Shown here: positions 13,182-20,417 of the stretch, piece by piece
Position numbering within the stretch: position 1 is the first letter of the stretch
Layout of the letters: each line of letters starts with the position of its first letter
Virus record (IMG/VR): IMGVR_UViG_3300030107_004877
Span: 1-22,727 of that record
Length of the DNA stretch: 22,727 bases
Direction: 5' to 3' (one strand)
DNA from: a virus
The notes under the pieces: generated by a model
Told to the model about the DNA's origin: nothing
What the model saw: only the letters and a program-made list of their open reading frames with translations
Database searches by the model: none
Made by a program: the position numbers and the translations under genes

Positions 13182-13381
13182 TGGATCCATATGGAATGAG
13201 TAGAGGAATAATCATGGATTATTTGAAAGAGATTGAACTTTATTCTTTAGAAAGAACTTTCGAGTTTGAAAAGATTTGTAGAGAAATTGACAATCTTACA
13301 GAAGAAGATGCTAAACTAATGGCTAAATGCTATTGCAAACTTTATCTTAGTAAAATGGAGAATTTAGATGAAATCTCTTAA
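13181..13381 (+). CDS. Small alpha-helical protein, possibly NblA-like
   Basis: This 66-aa protein starts at ATG 13181, sharing a base with the preceding stop, and overlaps the methylase gene by 14 bases. After a short leader, IELYSLERTFEFEKICREID (about 18-37), LTEEDAKLMAKCYCKLYLSK (39-58) and MENLDE form two helices. The order and spacing resemble NblA, the roughly 60-aa adaptor that directs phycobilisomes to Clp protease (pattern SLEQ.F....F......LS.EQ...L...LY...M). Some cyanophages carry nblA. The match is weak and could be chance similarity of two-helix peptides. Later ATG codons at 13196 and 13214 are alternative starts. Confidence 0.45.
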   Translation: MDPYGMSRGIIMDYLKEIELYSLERTFEFEKICREIDNLTEEDAKLMAKCYCKLYLSKMENLDEIS

Positions 13382-14273
13382 AACTCCTTTAAGATATCCT
13401 GGTGGAAAGTCTCGTGCGTGTACCAAGATGGATCAATATTTTCCTGATCTGCGTGAGTATACTGAGTTTAGGGAACCTTTTTTAGGTGGAGGAAGTGTAG
13501 CACTTCATGTAACAAAGAAGTATCCTAATTTAAAGATTACTGTAAATGACTTATATGAACCTTTAATAAATTTTTGGGTTCAGTTGCAACAGTTTGGAGA
13601 TGAATTAACAGAGAAGTTAAGGCAATATAAATCTACTCATCCTGATCCTGAAAGCGCGAGAGAACTTTTTAATAATTCTAAGAAACAAGTTAATAATACT
13701 AGTTTAGATATTATAGAACGTGCTGCAGCATTTTATATCGTTAATAAGTGTTCTTTTAGTGGACTGACAGAGAGTTCATCCTTTTCTGCTCAAGCTTCCA
13801 CTAATAACTTTTCTATGAGGGGAATAGAAAAGTTGCCTGGGTATTCAAGTTTAATTTCACATTGGCATATCAATCAATATTCTTATGAACATTTAATGGA
13901 GTATAATGTACATGATACTTTATTCATGTATCTAGATCCTCCTTATGATATTAAAGATAATCTTTATGGGAGAAAAGGATCTATGCATAAGTCATTTGAT
14001 CATGATAAGTTTGCTCAAGATTGTGACAAGTATAAGATTGATATGATGATTAGTTATAATTCAGATCAACTTGTAAAGGATAGATTCAAAAATTGGAATG
14101 CGGCAGAGTTTGCGCATACATATACATTAAGGTCTGTTGGCGAGTATATGAGGGAACAACAACAAAGAAAAGAATTATTGTTATTTAATTACAGTAAAGA
14201 ACCCAAAATTAAATTAAATTTTGATGGGTGTTATAATTATGATAAACTAAAAAAAGAAGGTCTGGTCTCATGA
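13368..14273 (+). CDS. dam: DNA adenine-N6 methyltransferase (Dam/D12 class)
   Basis: This 301-aa protein has the alpha-class adenine methylase layout. Motif X is TPLRYPGGKSRA (6-17), the SAM-binding motif I is FREPFLGGGSVAL (34-46), a variable target-recognition region lies about 70-180, and the catalytic motif IV is LDPPYD with D190-P-P-Y193. The enzyme transfers a methyl group from SAM to the N6 of adenine; Dam-type members act on GATC, which cannot be proved here. GATC is frequent in the window, so the methylase is not avoiding its likely site. Likely roles are protection against host or phage nucleases. It is slightly longer than T4 Dam (259 aa). No cognate restriction enzyme is visible. 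Confidence 0.88.
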   Translation: MKSLKTPLRYPGGKSRACTKMDQYFPDLREYTEFREPFLGGGSVALHVTKKYPNLKITVNDLYEPLINFWVQLQQFGDELTEKLRQYKSTHPDPESARELFNNSKKQVNNTSLDIIERAAAFYIVNKCSFSGLTESSSFSAQASTNNFSMRGIEKLPGYSSLISHWHINQYSYEHLMEYNVHDTLFMYLDPPYDIKDNLYGRKGSMHKSFDHDKFAQDCDKYKIDMMISYNSDQLVKDRFKNWNAAEFAHTYTLRSVGEYMREQQQRKELLLFNYSKEPKIKLNFDGCYNYDKLKKEGLVS

Positions 14274-14563
14274 CAGAAAAACCCTATGATGATTCTAAGT
14301 GGAGGACAGAATTACAGGGATCCAAGCGGTTGTCTAAACTTCAAGTGGAAATATTGGAGAATGGGCCTAAGAGTCTCGCACAAAGCTGGTTGATGCAAGC
14401 GATGCACAATGATTGGAAGAAGATGAAAGGTATTAAAGAACCTGAACCACCTGATTGCTCCTCTTCTCTTAAGGAGTGGGAGGAAATTGCCAAAAAGTAT
14501 GAGAATCCTAGACCAGAGGAAAAGATATATGATGAATTTAATGATCCATATGGAGGATATTAA
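14270..14563 (+). CDS. Hypothetical protein (97 aa)
   Basis: The start overlaps the methylase stop (ATGA), and the TAA shares a base with the next ATG. The product is hydrophilic and mainly helical, with the segment SKRLSKLQVEILENGPKSLA and an acidic C-terminus. No catalytic motif, membrane segment or known family is recognised. It looks like a phage-specific small soluble protein. Confidence 0.7.
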   Translation: MTEKPYDDSKWRTELQGSKRLSKLQVEILENGPKSLAQSWLMQAMHNDWKKMKGIKEPEPPDCSSSLKEWEEIAKKYENPRPEEKIYDEFNDPYGGY

Positions 14564-14742
14564 TGGCTGATCCAGATGAAAATCCTTACTGGGGTGAACC
14601 AACTCCTACTGATCTGTGGGAGGATATGAAAAAACTTGATCTTCTTTATGAAAAACTGGATTGGGATCATAGGGATTATCTACACTTTGCAATTGAAGGA
14701 AATCATATTACAATTAGAAATAGATCAAGAGAGGGTCGCTAA
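14563..14742 (+). CDS. Small acidic hypothetical protein (59 aa)
   Basis: This 59-aa ORF fits exactly between two genes, sharing single bases with both (TAATG at each end), which is its main support. It is acidic and aromatic-rich (WGEPTPTDLWEDMKKLD, KLDWDHRDYLHFAI), ending with a basic tail RNRSREGR. No family is recognised. Confidence 0.6.
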   Translation: MADPDENPYWGEPTPTDLWEDMKKLDLLYEKLDWDHRDYLHFAIEGNHITIRNRSREGR

Positions 14743-15599
14743 TGAGTGAAAATATAGTATATTATTCATATAAGATGAATAAACATTCTCATATTAATCA
14801 ACATGAGATGGACCGTTTTGAACATAGCATTTCTTCATTGAGGGATTTTAATAATGAAATACCTGTTTATCTTTTTTGCGATGATCCTGATTATATTCCC
14901 GATTATTTTAGGACTGAATATAATGTAAGAATTAGACCCTTTGAAGAACAACCAGATCATGGGATGTTATTCATTTATAGATGGTTTAACTTGCAGTATT
15001 TTGACGATGCTGATGTTAATCTTTTATATGTGGATTCTGATACTATTTTTTATGATGATGTTCAATATCTTTTTGATCATTATAATTATGCAGAGGTCTT
15101 TGGTAGGGAGGAGTTTGGATTCCGTCATGACCCCAATATTGGTGGTGGAAGGACAATAAGAGAGTCTCTCGATTTTGTTGATAGGTGTATTATAGAAGCA
15201 GGAGGAAAAGTTCATACCTACAAGTATTGTTGTGGAGTTATACTCTTCAATGATAATCTTCATTTGGATATCATCGATCACTTAGGGGAATTAGTGGAGT
15301 TGATGTGTAAATTAAAAGATGGTAAAATACCTTATCCAGTTCCTAATCCTAGGATAGTAGATGAATATGCTTTCTGGATAATTTTAAGCAGAATAGGAGC
15401 ATATTCTTCTTTATTTGGCGCTCAAGATGTAACACATGGGTGGATAGAACCAAAGCATCAAGAATTTTTTAATCCTGTAGTGTGTCATTATACTACTAAA
15501 AAAGAGCAAGAATTTGCTACTTCAGACAAAAAGTATAGTAATCTTTTGAGAGATGTAGATGAATTGAGTGAAGACATTGATCCCTGGACAGTAGAGTGA
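14742..15599 (+). CDS. GT-A type glycosyltransferase (family 8-like)
   Basis: This 285-aa protein has a GT-A, nucleotide-sugar-binding look. The N-terminal ENIVYYSYKMN strand and the EIPVYLFCDDP strand (about 39-49) come first, then YRWFNLQYFDDADVNLLYVD leads to the metal-binding DxD motif YVDSDT (D98-x-D100). A later segment with CCGVILFND fits the acceptor-side region, and a C-terminal VCHYT histidine could be the additional metal ligand. No membrane segment is visible. It probably adds a sugar to a phage or host surface glycan, or to DNA as in T4, but the substrate is unknown. Context: the nucleotidyltransferase at 11823 and the sulfotransferases at 2558 and 3339. Confidence 0.7.
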   Translation: MSENIVYYSYKMNKHSHINQHEMDRFEHSISSLRDFNNEIPVYLFCDDPDYIPDYFRTEYNVRIRPFEEQPDHGMLFIYRWFNLQYFDDADVNLLYVDSDTIFYDDVQYLFDHYNYAEVFGREEFGFRHDPNIGGGRTIRESLDFVDRCIIEAGGKVHTYKYCCGVILFNDNLHLDIIDHLGELVELMCKLKDGKIPYPVPNPRIVDEYAFWIILSRIGAYSSLFGAQDVTHGWIEPKHQEFFNPVVCHYTTKKEQEFATSDKKYSNLLRDVDELSEDIDPWTVE

Positions 15600-15691
15600 A
15601 CTGTTTTGGGTTTTTAGCAATTCTTTTAATTATTAGTGGACTGGCTTCGACTGTTATTGCTGTTTATGGTATAATAGATATGTTAAAATGA
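15596..15691 (+). CDS. Membrane micro-peptide (31 aa)
   Basis: GTG 15596 overlaps the glycosyltransferase stop (GTGA), and the TGA overlaps the next ATG (ATGA). The product is a single hydrophobic helix (CFGFLAILLIISGLASTVIA) with almost no flanking sequence. Overlaps on both ends argue that it is translated. Its size is like that of small photosystem or cytochrome subunits, but I see no matching signature. Confidence 0.45.
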   Translation: MNCFGFLAILLIISGLASTVIAVYGIIDMLK

Positions 15692-15828
15692 AAAAACTCA
15701 CGGGATTGGATTTTGCTATTCTTCCCCTTTTATATTTGGAATACTTTGTCCAAAAATTCTTATGTGGAATATACTATACTTGGCAAAAATTTGAGTACTG
15801 GAACTTCAATAGGAAACTACCGAAATGA
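15688..15828 (+). CDS. Small aromatic-rich peptide (46 aa), possibly membrane-associated
   Basis: ATG 15688 and the TGA at 15826-15828 are in ATGA overlaps with both neighbours. The peptide has a moderately hydrophobic, Tyr/Phe/Trp-rich stretch (LDFAILPLLYLEYFVQKFLC) and a basic end (FNRKLPK), suggesting membrane association. No family is recognised. Confidence 0.5.
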   Translation: MKKLTGLDFAILPLLYLEYFVQKFLCGIYYTWQKFEYWNFNRKLPK

Positions 15829-16019
15829 CTGCAGAAGAATTAGAAAAAGAAAGATGGATAGATGATGATTGTAATGTAGTCAATCATTATTATCGTGCCA
15901 AAAGAATGCATCCTAATATACCTTTTTATCTTCAAGATGAAAAGGGAGAAACTTTTGAGTTTGGGTGGAGTTTAATATATCAATATATTGGAAACATTTC
16001 ATATTATCCTGAGTGGTGA
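15825..16019 (+). CDS. Small hypothetical protein (64 aa)
   Basis: The start lies in an ATGA overlap, and the next gene follows after 3 bases. The product begins MTAEELEKERWIDDDCNVV and contains the segment PFYLQDEKGETFEFGWSLI, probably a small beta-hairpin domain. No motif is recognised. It is cotranscribed with the oxygenase gene that follows. Confidence 0.65.
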   Translation: MTAEELEKERWIDDDCNVVNHYYRAKRMHPNIPFYLQDEKGETFEFGWSLIYQYIGNISYYPEW

Positions 16020-16022
16020 ATA

Positions 16023-16628
16023 ATGGAAAATTATAATAAACCGGATACTAAATTAGAAGACCTTATTTTTATAAAGGAGGGAGCTATTCCTTCTTATGTT
16101 TGTGATAGGGTTATTAGAGATATTAATAAGAAAGAATGGAAACCCCATGAGTGGTATGATGGTTTCAGCAAGGACAGTTATTCTGAAGAAACTATGGAAC
16201 TGGATGTGCAACCTGCAACACCAGATTTGCAAAAATTATTATATCCAGCTGTTAGAAAAACAATGGATGAATATACTTATAATTATAATTTTAATACTAA
16301 GGAAGAGAACAATCACAAAATGGATGGAGTGATTAGAGTGATGTCTTCTATTCGTTTTAATCGTTATGCTCCTGGGCAAATTATGAGACAACATTATGAT
16401 CATATCCACGCTCTTTTTGATGGAGAACAAAGGGGAATACCAATTTTAAGTTTTATACTTAACTTTAATGATGATTATGAGGGCGCTCATCTTTACTTTT
16501 GGGATAATGAAGTGATAGAGTTAGGTAAAGGAGATATTGTTATATTTCCTTCTTTATTCTTCTTTCCTCATGGTGTAACTGAAGCCACGAAAGGAGTACG
16601 TTATTCTGGAGTATGTTGGGCTTGGTAA
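16023..16628 (+). CDS. 2-oxoglutarate-Fe(II) oxygenase (prolyl 4-hydroxylase-like)
   Basis: This 201-aa protein has the full facial triad of the 2OG-Fe(II) dioxygenases. RQHYDH gives H124-x-D126, and FFPHGVTEATKGVRYS gives the distal H183 and the 2OG-binding R193, ten residues later. The jelly-roll strands LSFILNFNDDYEGAHLYF (142-159) and LGKGDIVIFPS (167-177) are typical. Such enzymes hydroxylate prolines or other groups using O2 and 2-oxoglutarate, giving succinate and CO2. They are common in T4-like cyanophages, where the substrate is unknown; control of 2-oxoglutarate as the nitrogen signal has been suggested. It overlaps gp62 by one base (TAATG). Confidence 0.88.
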   Translation: MENYNKPDTKLEDLIFIKEGAIPSYVCDRVIRDINKKEWKPHEWYDGFSKDSYSEETMELDVQPATPDLQKLLYPAVRKTMDEYTYNYNFNTKEENNHKMDGVIRVMSSIRFNRYAPGQIMRQHYDHIHALFDGEQRGIPILSFILNFNDDYEGAHLYFWDNEVIELGKGDIVIFPSLFFFPHGVTEATKGVRYSGVCWAW

Positions 16629-16999
16629 TGACAGAACTAAAAGATTGGTTAAATTCTATTAATTTTAATAAGGAAGATCTTTCTGATAACATTGGAGAAT
16701 ATTCACCGTATATTATTAATCGTTGTTTAAGTGGACATTTAGATACAGTTCTTTTTGCTAATGAAATGAACAAATTTCATTTTTTAGATAAGGTCATGCA
16801 ATATAATTTTTATCTAAATAGTGTGAGGAAAAGGAAGAGATTCTCTCCTTGGATTAGAAAAGATAAAGTATCTGATCTAGAGTATGTGAAAAGTTACTAT
16901 GGTTATAGTAATGAGAAAGCATCTCAAGTCATGAAAATTTTATCTCATGAACAAATAGAATTTATTAAACAACGACTTGAAACTGGTGGTACAAAATGA
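16628..16999 (+). CDS. gp62: Clamp loader small subunit gp62
   Basis: The 123-aa product is the expected small, ATPase-less partner of gp44, recognised mostly from its place directly before regA and from segments such as NEMNKFHFLDKVMQYNFYLNS and KRKRFSPWIRK. T4 gp62 is longer (187 aa), so this is a short marine-type version. The start is ATG 16628, sharing a base with the oxygenase stop; an upstream in-frame ATG at 16613 would lie inside that gene. The end overlaps regA (ATGA). With gp44 it loads the gp45 clamp. Confidence 0.8.
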   Translation: MTELKDWLNSINFNKEDLSDNIGEYSPYIINRCLSGHLDTVLFANEMNKFHFLDKVMQYNFYLNSVRKRKRFSPWIRKDKVSDLEYVKSYYGYSNEKASQVMKILSHEQIEFIKQRLETGGTK

Positions 17000-17433
17000 A
17001 TCAAACTGTTGAACCTCAAGTAAATTGGTCTCAGGACAAAATGATTGAGGTTAGATTGAATGAACCTGATGATTTTCTTAAAGTCCGAGAAACTCTTACA
17101 AGGATTGGTGTAGCGTCAAGAAAGGAAAAGAAACTTTACCAATCCTGCCATATATTGCACAAACAGGGTAAATATTACATAGTGCATTTTAAGGAGTTGT
17201 TTGCTCTGGATGGGAAGTACGCTAACCTTACTGTTAACGATGTTCAGCGTAGGAATCGTATTACTCGTCTCCTTGCTGATTGGGGACTCATTAATGTAGT
17301 AAAGGAAGATACCATCGGAGATATTGCTCCACTTAATCAGATTAAAGTGTTACCGTATAAAGATAAACATGATTGGATTTTAGAACAGAAGTATAATATA
17401 GGAAAGAAAACTAAAACAGAGGAAACAGAATAA
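16996..17433 (+). CDS. regA: Translational repressor RegA
   Basis: This 145-aa protein is clearly related to T4 RegA (122 aa). The segments MIEVRLNEPDDFLKVRETLTRIGVAS and LYQSCHILHKQGKYYIVHFKE follow T4 almost residue by residue, with the later RRNRITRLLADWGLI block also conserved. RegA binds AU-rich ribosome binding regions of early phage mRNAs, including clamp and clamp-loader genes, and blocks their translation. The chosen ATG 16996 overlaps gp62 (ATGA) and adds 15 residues before the T4-equivalent methionine at 17041, which itself has AGGA at a good distance. The shorter form may be the real product. Confidence 0.95.
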   Translation: MNQTVEPQVNWSQDKMIEVRLNEPDDFLKVRETLTRIGVASRKEKKLYQSCHILHKQGKYYIVHFKELFALDGKYANLTVNDVQRRNRITRLLADWGLINVVKEDTIGDIAPLNQIKVLPYKDKHDWILEQKYNIGKKTKTEETE

Positions 17434-17434
17434 A

Positions 17435-19825
17435 TTGAAAAATAATCTTTATAATGGTATCAGTGAAAGACTTTTCTTTACTTTAGGTAAACGCCCAGAA
17501 ATTGCTACGACCCATGATTTTTATATGGCATTGAGTTATGCTGTGAGAGATCAGATGATGACCTATTGGTTAGATAGTAAAAAAGAAGTTGATAAGGAAA
17601 TTGCTTATCTTTCAGCAGAATTTTTAATAGGACCTCAACTTAATAATAATTTAGTTAATTTGGGTATCAGGGAAGAAGCGCAAGAAGCATTAAAGGAATA
17701 TGGATATACTTTAGATCAGATTTTAGATGTAGCAGAGGAACCTGGACTTGGTAATGGTGGTCTAGGACGTCTGGCTGCTTGTTATATGGAGTCTCTAGCA
17801 AGTCTTAAAGTACCTGCTACTGGATATGGTATAAGATATAAGTACGGCATCTTTAAGCAGTTAATTAAGGACAATCAGCAGATTGAGATTACTGATAATT
17901 GGCTACATGGAGAATGGCCATGGGAATTATGTCAACCTGATGAGTCTGTATTTGTAGGATTTGGTGGTAGAGTTGAAAATTATGTATCAGATAGAGGTAA
18001 TTATAGAGTAAGGTGGGTTCCTGAGGAGCAAGTGGTTGCTGTTCCTTATGATGTATTGCAATTAGGATATAGAGTTAATAGTTGTAATAGGTTGAGATTG
18101 TGGAGAGCAGATGCCACAGAAACCTTTGACTTCTATGCATTTAATATTGGTGATTACCTTGGTTCAGTAGAACAAAGTGTTTCATCTGAGACTATTTCTA
18201 AGGTATTGTATCCCAATGATGGTACAGATCAAGGAAAGACTTTAAGGTTGAAGCAGCAGTATTTCTTTGTAAGTGCTTCCCTTCAGGATATGATGAATAG
18301 TTTGGATAAGAGGGGATATGATATAGAAGATTTTCCCCATCATTGGCAAGTGCAATTAAATGATACTCATCCATCTATTGCAGTAGCAGAATTGATGAGA
18401 CTTCTTGTGGATGAAAGGCATATAGAGTGGGAAGATGCATGGGAGATAACCACTAAGTCTATTGCTTATACTAATCATACTCTTCTACCAGAGGCATTGG
18501 AGAAGTGGGATCTCAAACTCTTTAAGACTTTACTTCCTCGTCACATGGAGATTATCTATGAGATTAATCGTAGATTCCTTCAAGTAGTAAGACTTAATTA
18601 TCCTGGAGATGATTCCATTTTAGAAAAGTTATCCATTATTGATGAGAATGGTGGTAAGTCTGTGCGTATGGCACACCTTGCAACTGTAGGTTCTCATCAT
18701 GTAAATGGTGTTGCTGCATTACATTCTGAGTTAATTAAGACTCAATTGATGCCAGAGTTTTATGATTTATGGCCACATAAGTTTACTAATGTGACTAATG
18801 GTGTCACCCCAAGAAGATGGGTAGCATCTGCCAATCCTGCATTAGCAGAAGTTCTTGATGAATATGTTGGTATGGATTGGATTACTCATATGGATTCTCT
18901 GAGGAAATTAGAAAGTAGGAGAATGGAACCAGAACTTCTAGAAAAAATTGCAAGTACTAAAATTATTGGAAAGCATCATCTTGCTACTTATATTTTTGAT
19001 ACTTTGGGGGTATCAGTAGATCCTTCTAGTATGTTCGATGTACAGGTTAAGAGAATTCATGAGTATAAGAGACAACATTTACTTGCTCTTTGGGTTATAG
19101 CACAATATCTTCGTATAAAGAATGGACATGATATAGTTCCGAGGACTGTAATCTTTGGTGGCAAAGCAGCTCCTGGATATTATATGGCTAAGATGATAGT
19201 TCAATTTATTTGTCATATTGCAGATGTGGTTAATAATGATCCTGATATGGATGGTAAGTTACGTGTAATATTCTTACCAAACTATAGTGTCAAGTTAGGT
19301 GAACTTGTCTATCCTGCTGCTGATCTTTCTGAACAGATATCAACTGCTGGTAAAGAAGCATCTGGTACAGGGAACATGAAGTTTCAAATGAATGGTGCTG
19401 TTACTATAGGAACTCTTGATGGTGCTAATGTTGAGATACGTGATTTAGTGGGTGAGGAGAATTTCTTCTTGTTTGGTAATGATGAAACTGGTATAGCAAA
19501 ACTATGGAAAGATGGTTATAATCCTCAACATCACATATCTGAGGAACTGTGGGAAGTAATTCACCTTGTTAGGGGTGGTCACTTTAGTCATGGTGATCGT
19601 AATATGTTTGAACCTTTAATAAGTAATCTTTTGAATCATGATCCTTTCTGTGTATTGGCAGATTTTTCTGATTACTTAGATGCTCAGGATAGGGTAAGTA
19701 GTGCATGGAAAGATAGAGATAGTTGGAATAGAATGTCTCTTTTAAATATTGCTAGGTCTGGGTTCTTCTCTTCAGATAGATCTATTAGGGATTACTGTAA
19801 TAAAATATGGGGTATTCCCCACTGA
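17435..19825 (+). CDS. glgP: Glycogen/alpha-glucan phosphorylase
   Basis: This 796-aa protein spans the whole glycogen phosphorylase family (about 800-840 aa). Family blocks in order are YLSAEFLIGPQLNNNL, EPGLGNGGLGRLAACYMES, GYGIRYKYGIFKQ, WEYTNHT-like IAYTNHTLLPEALEKW, the FDVQVKRIHEYKRQ phosphate/PLP region, and EASGTGNMKFQMNGAVTIGT with the PLP-binding lysine at K649, then LDGANVEI. It splits alpha-1,4-glucans with phosphate to give glucose-1-phosphate. The start is TTG 17435, two bases after regA; no upstream ATG fits and the next in-frame Met is inside the conserved region. No frameshift is seen, so the gene looks functional. It is not a T4 core gene, and codon use matches its AT-rich neighbours, so it is well ameliorated. 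It probably mobilises host glycogen during infection. Confidence 0.96.
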   Translation: MKNNLYNGISERLFFTLGKRPEIATTHDFYMALSYAVRDQMMTYWLDSKKEVDKEIAYLSAEFLIGPQLNNNLVNLGIREEAQEALKEYGYTLDQILDVAEEPGLGNGGLGRLAACYMESLASLKVPATGYGIRYKYGIFKQLIKDNQQIEITDNWLHGEWPWELCQPDESVFVGFGGRVENYVSDRGNYRVRWVPEEQVVAVPYDVLQLGYRVNSCNRLRLWRADATETFDFYAFNIGDYLGSVEQSVSSETISKVLYPNDGTDQGKTLRLKQQYFFVSASLQDMMNSLDKRGYDIEDFPHHWQVQLNDTHPSIAVAELMRLLVDERHIEWEDAWEITTKSIAYTNHTLLPEALEKWDLKLFKTLLPRHMEIIYEINRRFLQVVRLNYPGDDSILEKLSIIDENGGKSVRMAHLATVGSHHVNGVAALHSELIKTQLMPEFYDLWPHKFTNVTNGVTPRRWVASANPALAEVLDEYVGMDWITHMDSLRKLESRRMEPELLEKIASTKIIGKHHLATYIFDTLGVSVDPSSMFDVQVKRIHEYKRQHLLALWVIAQYLRIKNGHDIVPRTVIFGGKAAPGYYMAKMIVQFICHIADVVNNDPDMDGKLRVIFLPNYSVKLGELVYPAADLSEQISTAGKEASGTGNMKFQMNGAVTIGTLDGANVEIRDLVGEENFFLFGNDETGIAKLWKDGYNPQHHISEELWEVIHLVRGGHFSHGDRNMFEPLISNLLNHDPFCVLADFSDYLDAQDRVSSAWKDRDSWNRMSLLNIARSGFFSSDRSIRDYCNKIWGIPH

Positions 19826-19833
19826 CTTTTTTT
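19808..19833 (+). terminator. Weak terminator-like hairpin at the end of glgP
   Basis: TGGGG (19808-19812) pairs with CCCCA (19817-19821) around TATT. A run of seven T begins five bases later. The gap between stem and T-run is larger than ideal, so termination may be partial. It lies just before a late promoter-like motif. Confidence 0.4.
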
Positions 19834-19843
19834 GGTATTTGTG

Positions 19844-19851
19844 GTTAAATA
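19844..19851 (+). promoter_or_regulatory. Late promoter-like GTTAAATA before hsp20
   Basis: GTTAAATA differs from the late consensus TATAAATA at the first two positions. It sits 60 bases before the hsp20 ATG, after a hairpin and T-run, leaving room for a leader with the Shine-Dalgarno AAAGGAG (19896-19902). It suggests that Hsp20 is made late. Confidence 0.45.
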
Positions 19852-19910
19852 GTACTGGATGCCGTAAGGGTCCACAAATCACAAACTCGCTTAGTAAAGG
19901 AGCTACTATC

Positions 19911-20342
19911 ATGGGAAACCTATCACGTTATAGCACGGCTGATCTTGAAGGTTTAATGGAGAAGATTGCGAAGAATAGTATTGGAGTAGATAGTTATTTT
20001 GATAACTTCTTCAATTTGACTACACAACAAAGTTATCCGCCTTATAATCTCATTCAGATAAACAATGTAGAATCTAGATTAGAGATTGCTCTAGCAGGAT
20101 TTAAAAAGAATGAAGTTAAGGTCTACACTGAACATGGTAAATTATTTGTTAAAGGATCAAAGGAAGAAAAATCAGAAGAAGTTCAATATGCTCATAGGGG
20201 ATTAGCTAATAGATCCTTTGAAAGACAGTGGACTATTACAGATGATGTTGAAATTAAGGAAGTTATTTTTGAGGATGGACTTCTTACTATTAATCTAGGT
20301 AAAGTAGTTCCTGAACATCATGCTCGCCATGATTGGCTCTAA
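19911..20342 (+). CDS. hsp20: Small heat shock protein Hsp20 (alpha-crystallin domain)
   Basis: The 143-aa product has the Hsp20 layout: an N-terminal region ending SYFDNFF, then the alpha-crystallin domain from PPYNLIQINNVESRLEIALA through GFKKNEVKVYTEHGKLFVKG to RGLANRSFERQWTITDDVE and DGLLTINLGKVVPE. These ATP-independent chaperones hold unfolding proteins; T4-like cyanophages commonly carry one, possibly for virion assembly or photosystem protection. The frame is open back to 19749, but ATG 19911 with AAAGGAG upstream and the typical start MGNLSRY fixes the start. The usual C-terminal I-x-I motif is missing; the chain ends HHARHDWL. It stands as its own unit between a late-type promoter and a terminator. 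Confidence 0.93.
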   Translation: MGNLSRYSTADLEGLMEKIAKNSIGVDSYFDNFFNLTTQQSYPPYNLIQINNVESRLEIALAGFKKNEVKVYTEHGKLFVKGSKEEKSEEVQYAHRGLANRSFERQWTITDDVEIKEVIFEDGLLTINLGKVVPEHHARHDWL

Positions 20343-20345
20343 ATA
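20339..20345 (+). promoter_or_regulatory. CTAAATA motif over the hsp20 stop codon
   Basis: CTAAATA covers the hsp20 stop. If used as a late promoter, transcription would start near 20355 and meet the terminator at 20367 at once, giving only a very short RNA. It could also be chance, since TAA is part of the stop. Confidence 0.2.
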
Positions 20346-20366
20346 ATGATGAGTTCGAGATGGGAA

Positions 20367-20399
20367 AGAGGACCGCCACCTTGACGGTTCTCTTTTTTA
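20367..20399 (+). terminator. Strong rho-independent terminator after hsp20
   Basis: AGAGGACCG (20367-20375) pairs with CGGTTCTCT (20385-20393), nine pairs with one G-T pair and a nine-base loop, followed by TTTTTAT. It ends the hsp20 unit. Confidence 0.85.
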
Positions 20400-20417
20400 T
20401 TGCTAAAATATAAAAAG

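Noticed and set aside
13185-14555. Repeated 12-mer GATCCATATGGA near 13185 and 14544
   Set aside because: Both encode Asp-Pro-Tyr-Gly in unrelated small proteins. Two copies without flanking similarity are best seen as chance or a shared short linker.
19749-19910. N-terminal extension of Hsp20 from an upstream ATG
   Set aside because: The extension overlaps the end of glgP, a terminator-like hairpin and a late promoter motif, and its sequence does not look like protein. ATG 19911 has a good Shine-Dalgarno.
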